This document shows, in pieces, positions 4,857-9,424 of a stretch of DNA of 9,424 nt. The position numbers and the translations under genes were made by a program. The stretch comes from CAYVJW01 sp964451885. Lineage in GTDB: Bacteria; Patescibacteriota; Gracilibacteria; UBA4473. Below the pieces are notes generated by a model, which did no database searches, was not told the origin of the DNA, and saw only the letters and a list, made by a program, of their open reading frames with translations. The stretch lies in the NCBI GenBank assembly GCA_964451885.1, contig CAYVJW010000063.1, forward strand, positions 1-9,424, read 5' to 3'. The number at the start of each line of letters is the position of its first letter. The first letter of the stretch is position 1.

Positions 4857-5753
4857 TCGTTGATCACTGAAAACTCCCGGATTCCCTCTTAATATCTCCC
4901 CCACCTCCATCTCCTTCTTTCCTGGCACCTGTGCCCGTAACACATATATTCTCGTTCCCTCCGAACATTCTATTTCCGCAGCACCTTCTTTGTTTTTCAA
5001 TGAAACTTTAGTCAGCTTTACATTTCCCTTTTTCGTGCTTATAAAAACTCCCGGAAACACATCAAAGGCCAGATATTTTTGATAAATAGCCCGGGCTGTT
5101 TCTTTTTGAGGAAAAATCTCCCCATCTTGTTTTGCAAACTTACGGCAAAAGCTAACCGCTCGCCTGTCTTGTTTTTCAGGTTTAATCTTCCCAGAAAAAT
5201 AACTTTCCAAAAAAGCCGGCATCATTTCCGCCGTCTTTTGGGCAAAATCCGCCCACACTTCAGAAGTGGAATTATCGGTAATATCATACTCTTTCTGATA
5301 CAAAACATCCCCCGCATCCAATTTACGCACCATGCACTGAAAAGTAATCCCTGAAACTCTGTCCCCATTCAAGATAGCCGCCTGAACAGGACTGGCTCCA
5401 CGATATTTCGGGAGAAGCGAAAAATGAACATTAACCACTCCGTACTCGGGGATGTTTAATATTTCTTTCGGAAAAATCATTCCGAAAGCAATTACCACCC
5501 CAAGATCAAACTTCTCCTTTTCAAAAATTTCTTTCAAATCTTTTTTTTCCGCAATTTCAAAAACCCTTAATCCCAACTTTTTTGCTGCTACTTTTACCGA
5601 ACAAGGCATTAAAACCTGCAACCTCCCGACTTTTTTATCCGGAAAAACACCCACTCCCACAATTTCCACTCCCGGTATTTGCGTTAATTTTCGCAAAGCA
5701 GGAACTGATATTTCGGGAGTCCCGAAGAAAAAGATTTTCTTTTTGTAATTCAT
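4836..5753 (-). CDS. fmt: Methionyl-tRNA formyltransferase
   Basis: Fmt transfers a formyl group from 10-formyl-tetrahydrofolate to initiator Met-tRNA in the cytosol. The 305-residue protein has the normal length and two-domain order. FFGTPEISVPAL (9-20) and PDKKVGR (38-44) open the Rossmann-like domain. VVNVHFSLLPKYRGASP (106-122) carries catalytic Asn108 and His110 and the SLLPxYRG signature. LDAGD (145-149) carries catalytic Asp146. The C-terminal OB-like domain includes IYQKYLAFDVFPGVF (223-237). Start: the ATG at 5753 is preferred over an adjacent in-frame TTG at 5756. The last dozen residues (about 294-305) look unlike the family and are encoded partly in the intergenic inverted repeat, so the repeat seems to have been captured as a C-terminal tail. 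It is convergent with groEL and divergent from the sortase. Confidence 0.95.
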   Translation of the reverse strand: MNYKKKIFFFGTPEISVPALRKLTQIPGVEIVGVGVFPDKKVGRLQVLMPCSVKVAAKKLGLRVFEIAEKKDLKEIFEKEKFDLGVVIAFGMIFPKEILNIPEYGVVNVHFSLLPKYRGASPVQAAILNGDRVSGITFQCMVRKLDAGDVLYQKEYDITDNSTSEVWADFAQKTAEMMPAFLESYFSGKIKPEKQDRRAVSFCRKFAKQDGEIFPQKETARAIYQKYLAFDVFPGVFISTKKGNVKLTKVSLKNKEGAAEIECSEGTRIYVLRAQVPGKKEMEVGEILRGNPGVFSDQRTVSNEQ

Positions 5754-5769
5754 CAATAATAGATTTTCT

Positions 5770-5794
5770 CCCCCTGTTAAGGGGGACTAAGGGG
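5770..5794. repeat. CCCCCTGTTAAGGGGG hairpin with extra TAAGGGG word
   Basis: Positions 5770-5785 form a perfect 6-bp stem with a GTTA loop. The right-arm word repeats at once (CTAAGGGG at 5787-5794). Similar CCCCCTTAACAGGGGG words are familiar as dispersed intergenic repeats in other bacteria, notably cyanobacteria (from memory). It lies in the divergent gap upstream of both fmt and the sortase gene; I could not identify an fmt promoter there with confidence. Confidence 0.6.
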
Positions 5795-5855
5795 ATTAAA
5801 TCCGAAGGAAATACAGAAAAGTCCGTAATTTTTCCCCTGCCATGCTTAATTTTTC

Positions 5856-5884
5856 TTGCATTTCCCTCCTTTTTCCTGTATAAT
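5856..5884 (+). promoter_or_regulatory. Promoter of the sortase gene
   Basis: TTGCAT (5856-5861), a 17-bp spacer and a perfect TATAAT (5879-5884) lie upstream of the sortase. Transcription should start near 5891, about 19 nt before the ATG. Confidence 0.82.
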
Positions 5885-5889
5885 CGCGT

Positions 5890-5905
5890 GATTTTTTAAA
5901 AAATC
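5890..5905 (+). promoter_or_regulatory. 16-nt perfect palindrome at the sortase transcription start
   Basis: GATTTTTTAAAAAATC is a perfect palindrome that begins at the predicted transcription start and ends 4 nt before the ATG. It could be an operator or a leader element; a chance AT-rich palindrome is also possible. Confidence 0.4.
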
Positions 5906-5909
5906 AAGA

Positions 5910-6689
5910 ATGTCTGATTTCAACCTAAACCTAAAACAACGCCGTCCACTCTGGAAAGAAATACTGGTTTTTGCCGCAACAACCGTAGGATTATGGGGCG
6001 GAGTTCATGTTTTTTTGAACTATGATGCGTTCGCCGAAATTGCAAAATTTAAAATAGGTTTACTAAAAACTTCCGTACTCGAAACAGCTTCCACACAAAA
6101 AGAAGTAATAACAGAAGAAAACACTTCCCCCGAACCAAAGCTCGTTCGGCTAAAAAAAATAAAAAGAAAAAGAACGGTCTTTCGAAACAAAAAACTAAAA
6201 CCAAAAAACCAGATTAAAGAAATTTTTCGGGAAATGCCAGTCTACCCTTCTGATAATCGACTAATAATCCCCAGAATCGGAAAAAATGTCCCTCTTATAG
6301 AAGTGCCAAACCACAAAAACTGGTATCAACTCGAAACAAATATTCAAGACGGGCTCAGAGGCGGAGTCGTTGTACATCCTATATCTCACGCCCCGGGAAC
6401 CGTAGGAAATTTCTTCGCCACCGGACACTCTTCTTATTACAAATGGGATTCAGGAAGATTTAAAGATGTTTTTGCCCTACTTCATGAAGTAAAAATCGGT
6501 GACACAGTGATAGTTTATTGGGACGGACAAAAATTCGAATACAAAATGCATGAACAAAAAGTCGTCCCACCGACAGAAATTTCTGTGCTGAACCACCCAA
6601 CGAACAAAGCTATCCTCACACTAATGACTTGTACTCCTATCGGAACGAATAAGGATAGGCTTATATTGGTGGGAACCCTAAAACAATAG
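5910..6689 (+). CDS. Sortase-family cysteine transpeptidase
   Basis: Sortases cleave sorting signals in secreted proteins and join them to the cell envelope or to pilin subunits. The 259-residue protein has a short cytoplasmic start, one membrane helix (about 17-36), a long Lys/Arg-rich linker (about 78-104) and a C-terminal catalytic domain outside the cell. Catalytic His173 is in FATGHS, Cys241 in LTLMTCTP, and Arg250 in NKDRLIL, so the full His-Cys-Arg triad is present. The N-terminal anchor with C-terminal catalytic domain fits sortase classes other than B; I cannot fix the class. No LPxTG-like substrate or pilin gene is visible nearby, so its target is unknown. It has its own promoter and a downstream inverted repeat, so it appears monocistronic. 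No Shine-Dalgarno sequence precedes the ATG. Confidence 0.9.
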   Translation: MSDFNLNLKQRRPLWKEILVFAATTVGLWGGVHVFLNYDAFAEIAKFKIGLLKTSVLETASTQKEVITEENTSPEPKLVRLKKIKRKRTVFRNKKLKPKNQIKEIFREMPVYPSDNRLIIPRIGKNVPLIEVPNHKNWYQLETNIQDGLRGGVVVHPISHAPGTVGNFFATGHSSYYKWDSGRFKDVFALLHEVKIGDTVIVYWDGQKFEYKMHEQKVVPPTEISVLNHPTNKAILTLMTCTPIGTNKDRLILVGTLKQ

Positions 6690-6704
6690 GAACAAACCTA
6701 CATA

Positions 6705-6753
6705 CTCGCCCTTTTTTGAGCAGACCGATTTTGGACAGACACATAGTCTGCTC
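6705..6753. repeat. Word-repeat hairpin with two competing stems (sortase/tpiA gap)
   Basis: GAGCAGAC (6718-6725) pairs perfectly with GTCTGCTC (6746-6753). A near copy of the left arm, GGACAGAC (6733-6740), can instead pair with the same right arm across an ACATA loop. CTCGCCCT (6705-6712) and TTTTGGACAGAC (6729-6740) are shared with the 323-346 element. No T tract follows on the plus strand, so it is not a classical terminator. Confidence 0.6.
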
Positions 6754-6762
6754 CTACACCTT

Positions 6763-6791
6763 TTGACATCCTCCTCTTTTCCCCCTATATT
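6763..6791 (+). promoter_or_regulatory. tpiA promoter
   Basis: A perfect -35 TTGACA (6763-6768), a 17-bp spacer and TATATT (6786-6791) predict a start near 6798, about 31 nt before the ATG at 6829. This rules out translation from the in-frame TTG at 6763, which is the -35 box itself. Confidence 0.85.
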
Positions 6792-6828
6792 ACCCACGCT
6801 ATATTTTATCCATCCTCTCGCCCCCCCC

Positions 6829-7494
6829 ATGCTCTCAACGCCCCTTATCATCACCAATTTTAAAAATTACGAAGCCGCAACTGGTGCAAATGCTGTAAAG
6901 CTGGCCAAAATTCATGAAAAAGTGGCCACAGAAACAGGAATCAACATTGGCATCTGTGTTTCTTGTTTAGATATTTTTCGTGTCGCACAGGAAGTTTCAA
7001 TTCCCGTCTTTGCCCAACATGTTGATGCTATTGATTACGGTAAATTTACCGGCCAAATCCTCCCCCAGGGAGCAAAAAAAGCCGGCGCCCTCGGTACACT
7101 ACTCAACCACTCCGAACGAAGATTGGAGACAAACGTTTTAAAAGACGCGATTTCCTGCGCACAAAAAGCAAGCCTGATGAGAGTGGTCTGCGCAGAAAAC
7201 GAAGAAGAAGTTGAAAAATTTGCAGAATTTGACCCCGATTTCCTGGCCTTCGAGCCTCCTGAATTAATCGGTTCCACCACCGCCTCCGTTTCCTCAGAAA
7301 CCCCAAAGTCTATCGAAGACAGCGTCCAAGCTTCCCGAGGCATCCCGGTGCTAGTGGGAGCCGGAATAAACTCTGTAAAAGACATCGAAGTAGCGCTTAA
7401 ACTTGGAGCAAAAGGATTCTTGATCGCCACGGCCGTGGCAAAAGACCGTGATCCGGAGAAGAGATTGCGGGAGTTTGTAGAGGCGATGAGTTGA
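6829..7494 (+). CDS. tpiA: Triosephosphate isomerase, archaeal type
   Basis: TpiA interconverts dihydroxyacetone phosphate and glyceraldehyde 3-phosphate in glycolysis and gluconeogenesis. The protein has 221 residues, the short archaeal length, against about 250 for bacterial enzymes. Catalytic residues are visible: Asn10 and Lys12 in ITNFKNY, His94 in GTLLNHSERR, and Glu142 in AFEPPELIG. FAQHVDAIDYGKFTGQILP and GTLLNHSERR closely resemble Pyrococcus-type TIM as I recall it, while the bacterial AYEPVWAIGTG signature is absent. Phosphate-binding glycines lie in LVGAGI (175-180). The ATG at 6829 is chosen because the frame upstream is pyrimidine-rich, has no TIM homology and contains the promoter. 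It carries its own near-consensus promoter, so it is not part of a visible glycolytic operon. Acquisition from archaea is one explanation; an old alternative lineage shared among CPR bacteria is another. Confidence 0.93.
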   Translation: MLSTPLIITNFKNYEAATGANAVKLAKIHEKVATETGINIGICVSCLDIFRVAQEVSIPVFAQHVDAIDYGKFTGQILPQGAKKAGALGTLLNHSERRLETNVLKDAISCAQKASLMRVVCAENEEEVEKFAEFDPDFLAFEPPELIGSTTASVSSETPKSIEDSVQASRGIPVLVGAGINSVKDIEVALKLGAKGFLIATAVAKDRDPEKRLREFVEAMS

Positions 7495-7495
7495 A

Positions 7496-7602
7496 AGTTT
7501 ATAAAGATGGTAGAACTTAGATTTAGAAAAAGAGATATAATTTTTCTTGTCTAAGTTCTACCATCTACCAACTAAGTTCTATACTTTATAGCTTTATAAA
7601 CT
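7496..7602. repeat. Nested long inverted repeat between tpiA and rseP
   Basis: An outer pair AGTTTATAAAG/CTTTATAAACT (7496-7506, 7592-7602) is perfect. Inside it, a 17-nt perfect pair (7505-7521 with 7550-7566, core GGTAGAACTTAG) encloses a further 7-bp pair AGAAAAA/TTTTTCT around a 9-nt loop. The right side holds an additional variant copy of the word (ACTAAGTTCTATAC, 7571-7584) and of CTTTATA. It begins 1 nt after the tpiA stop codon. It may terminate or insulate transcription. TATACT (7580-7585) inside it could be an rseP -10, without a convincing -35. Confidence 0.85.
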
Positions 7603-7610
7603 AATTTATC

Positions 7611-8489
7611 ATGATCCTCCTCTCCATCCTCGCCTTCCTCATCATCTTCTCCGCCCTAATCCTTGTCCACGAATTCGGGCACTTTTACGCAGCACGAAAA
7701 AGCGGAGTAAAAGTCCTTGAGTTTGCCCTGGGGCTGGGAAAAAAGATTTACGGAAAAAAAATCGGGGAAACTGAATACACCGTCAATGCCGTCCCATTCG
7801 GCGGGTTTGTCCGAATGCTAGGGGAAGAAGAAAAATCCAATGACCCTCGAAGCTTCGAACAAGCGAAACTTTGGAAACGGATGACCATTACCCTGGCCGG
7901 TGTTTTCATGAATTTTATAGCGGCAATCCTTGTTTTGACTCTTTTGTTCACAATGGGAACAAACCCGATTCTCATTTCAAAAACAGACGTAGAAAAAGCC
8001 GAAGCAGCAGGGATTATTAAACTAAGCGAACCGAATGAAGAAGGAAAACAAAAAATTCTGGAGATGAAAAAAATCCGGAAACCGTTTCCCGCCTCTTTCT
8101 TTTTTGCAATCAGGGAAACCGGCAGAATCTCAATGGCCGTGATCCAAAAAGTCGGCGAAATTCCCGTAGAAATCATCCGAGAACACCGTCTACCTGACGG
8201 GCTTGCCGGTCCAATCGGCATCGCCGAAGTGACACATAAAATAGTCCCTCTCGGCATACTCGCCCTCATGAAACTCGCAGCCCTTCTCTCCATATCGCTA
8301 GGGGTGTTTAACCTCCTTCCGTTTCCGGCGTTGGATGGAGGCCGTTTTCTCTTTCAGATTATCGAGCTTGTAGTTCAAAGAAGACCAAACCCACAATGGG
8401 AAAACGCCCTGCATTATTTTGGCTTTATGATACTCATGGGACTTATCATTGCCGTAACGTGGAATGATATCGTAAGAATCTTTTTCTAA
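7611..8489 (+). CDS. rseP: RseP-like site-2 membrane metalloprotease lacking a PDZ domain
   Basis: Site-2 proteases cut membrane-embedded substrates such as anti-sigma factors or remnant signal peptides. The zinc motif HEFGH (20-24; ligands His20 and His24, catalytic Glu21) is in the first helix. GGFVRM (64-69) follows, then a membrane helix at about 93-115. The third zinc ligand Asp242 is in NLLPFPALDGGR (234-245), within a helix region at about 213-240, and a last helix lies at about 268-285. At 292 residues it is shorter than RseP homologues (about 350-450). The segment 118-165, where one or two PDZ domains normally sit, is a short charged stretch (EEGKQKILEMKKIRK) without a PDZ pattern. 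The catalytic core is complete, so it should be active but with a different substrate gate. An SPFH gene follows 47 nt later and could be co-transcribed. No Shine-Dalgarno sequence precedes the ATG. Confidence 0.92.
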   Translation: MILLSILAFLIIFSALILVHEFGHFYAARKSGVKVLEFALGLGKKIYGKKIGETEYTVNAVPFGGFVRMLGEEEKSNDPRSFEQAKLWKRMTITLAGVFMNFIAAILVLTLLFTMGTNPILISKTDVEKAEAAGIIKLSEPNEEGKQKILEMKKIRKPFPASFFFAIRETGRISMAVIQKVGEIPVEIIREHRLPDGLAGPIGIAEVTHKIVPLGILALMKLAALLSISLGVFNLLPFPALDGGRFLFQIIELVVQRRPNPQWENALHYFGFMILMGLIIAVTWNDIVRIFF

Positions 8490-8522
8490 TTTTTAAATTT
8501 TAATATATTGTAAATTTAAATT
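8490..8522. repeat. AT-only inverted repeat between rseP and the SPFH gene
   Basis: TTTTTAAATTT (8490-8500) pairs with AAATTTAAATT (8512-8522) at 9 of 11 positions around an 11-nt loop. It starts directly after the rseP stop codon. It is another short reiterated word (AAATTT/TTTAAA), but low complexity makes chance pairing likelier here than in the other gaps. Confidence 0.45.
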
Positions 8523-8536
8523 TCTAACTTCAAAAA

Positions 8537-9283
8537 ATGTCAGCACTACTCCCCGTCTTAATCCCTGTCGTACTCCTCTTTATCGCCAGCATCAAACAAG
8601 TAAACCAATACCAGCGAGGCGTTACTTTTACTCTCGGAAAATTTACCGGAATAAAACAACCCGGATGGCGGATTATCGTTCCGATTTTTCAGTCCATGAC
8701 AAAAATTGATATCCGGACAAAAGCCGTAGATGTCCCCGACCAGGAAGCAATCACCAGAGATAATATTCCCGTCCGAATTAACGCAGTTGTTTATTACCGA
8801 ATTGTCGATTCATCCAAAGCAATCTTGGAGGTAGAAAACTTTTTTTGGGCCGTTTCCCAAGTCGCCCAAACCACCATGCGAAACGCCGTGGGAGAGGAAA
8901 CTTTAGACAATCTACTCCAGGGCCGAGCAAAAGTCGCCGAACGAATCAAAAACGCCGTCGATACCACCACCGATCCATGGGGAATCGACATCGAATCCTT
9001 AGAGCTCAAAGACATTATCATCCCCGAAGGGCTAAAACGAACAATCTCAAAAGAAGCCGAAGCCGAACGAGAAAAAAGAGCAGTAATCATCAAGGCCGAA
9101 GGAGACAAAATTGCCGCCACCAACCTGGCTGCCGCCGCAGAAAAACTAACCAGAACCCCTGGAGCCCTTCATCTGCGAACCTTGCAAAGCATTAATGACC
9201 TAAGTTCCGACCAGTCAAACACAACGGTTTGGATGATGCCAATGGAAATGTTGGAAGCAATAAAGGGGTTTAATAAAAAGTAA
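8537..9283 (+). CDS. SPFH/stomatin-like (slipin) membrane protein
   Basis: SPFH proteins oligomerise into ring- or cage-like membrane assemblies and often control membrane proteases or membrane order. The 248-residue protein has one N-terminal membrane helix (about 3-19). The SPFH domain begins at QVNQYQRGVTFTLGKF and contains VDVPDQEAITRDNIPVRINAVVYYRI (64-89). ETLDNLLQGR (121-130), DPWGIDIESLELKDIIIPEGL (146-166) and the coiled-coil start EAEAEREKRAVIIKAEGDKIAA (173-194) are typical of bacterial slipins. Bacterial slipins are frequently paired with an NfeD partner; none lies in the remaining 141 nt or directly upstream. Instead the neighbour is the RseP-like protease, 47 nt away, so the pair may act together on membrane proteolysis (inference; compare HflKC with FtsH). 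There is no Shine-Dalgarno sequence before the ATG. Confidence 0.93.
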   Translation: MSALLPVLIPVVLLFIASIKQVNQYQRGVTFTLGKFTGIKQPGWRIIVPIFQSMTKIDIRTKAVDVPDQEAITRDNIPVRINAVVYYRIVDSSKAILEVENFFWAVSQVAQTTMRNAVGEETLDNLLQGRAKVAERIKNAVDTTTDPWGIDIESLELKDIIIPEGLKRTISKEAEAEREKRAVIIKAEGDKIAATNLAAAAEKLTRTPGALHLRTLQSINDLSSDQSNTTVWMMPMEMLEAIKGFNKK

Positions 9284-9332
9284 GACAATCTCAAACAACT
9301 CCCCCGGCGAAATCTCCGATTAGGGACTTCAA

Positions 9333-9372
9333 CGTTCGCAAGGCGAAATTACAGCAGAAACGCTTTTTTTTT
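9333..9372 (+). terminator. Possible terminator after the SPFH gene
   Basis: A small TTCGC-AAG-GCGAA hairpin (9335-9347) and a possible outer CGTT/AACG pair precede a run of nine T (9364-9372). The stem is short and set back from the T tract, so the call is weak. The rest of 9284-9424 holds nothing I recognise. Confidence 0.3.
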
Positions 9373-9424
9373 ATTAATCGAAAAACTAGGAGTATAACAC
9401 AATAATCTCCTTATTAGCACAAGC

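Noticed and set aside
6763..6828. Upstream TTG start for tpiA
   Set aside because: The TTG is part of the TTGACA -35 box and the added residues have no counterpart in TIM proteins.
7492..7560. UGA decoded as glycine (code 25), extending TpiA
   Set aside because: TpiA is full length at the TGA, read-through would translate the hairpin, and no gene in the window has an internal TGA.
9301..9334. CRISPR repeat (minus strand GTTGAAGTCCCTAATCGGAG)
   Set aside because: It resembles some CRISPR repeats, but only one copy is in view and no spacing pattern can be seen; sequence to the right would be needed.
9284..9424. Structured RNA gene (tRNA, tmRNA, SRP RNA)
   Set aside because: No T-loop, CCA end, tmRNA tag or SRP core motif was found on either strand.

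Overview
The window looks like chromosomal DNA of a small-genome, monoderm-type bacterium, most likely a Candidate Phyla Radiation (Patescibacteria) member such as a Peregrinibacteria-like lineage. This placement is an inference. It rests on short compact proteins, a general lack of Shine-Dalgarno sequences, an archaeal-type triosephosphate isomerase beside bacterial groESL and fmt, a sortase, and a site-2 protease stripped of its PDZ domain. TGA acts as a normal stop (tpiA and fmt end in TGA, and no gene has an internal TGA), which argues against the UGA=Gly lineages (Gracilibacteria/Absconditabacteria).

Layout: (1) 1-260 is the 5' part of a group IIC intron on the minus strand, leaving the window at the left edge; a 10-bp hairpin lies 8 nt upstream of its 5' splice site, as IIC introns prefer. 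(2) 395-2559 holds three consecutive plus-strand transcription units: two paralogous, repeat-rich, tail-anchored coiled-coil proteins and a divergent patatin-like lipase. All three are preceded by copies of the same promoter/leader cassette; the third copy has a 10-nt deletion. (3) 2591-4755 is groES-groEL behind a promoter that overlaps a CIRCE-like (HrcA) operator. (4) fmt converges on groEL across a terminator nested in a larger inverted repeat that also encodes the Fmt C-terminus. (5) A sortase, an archaeal-type tpiA, a PDZ-less RseP-like protease and an SPFH/stomatin protein follow on the plus strand.

The genes are mostly independent housekeeping units: protein folding, initiator-tRNA formylation, glycolysis, and envelope functions (sortase, S2P, SPFH). 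Two patterns cut across them. First, most intergenic gaps from groES onward hold an inverted repeat built from short reiterated words, with a different word in each gap. Second, five or six near-consensus sigma70-type promoters can be read, with predicted leaders of only about 20-40 nt and no Shine-Dalgarno sequence. The most unusual material is the coiled-coil/promoter-cassette cluster at 395-1700, the CIRCE-promoter overlap, the archaeal-type TIM, the PDZ-less S2P and the word-repeat hairpins.
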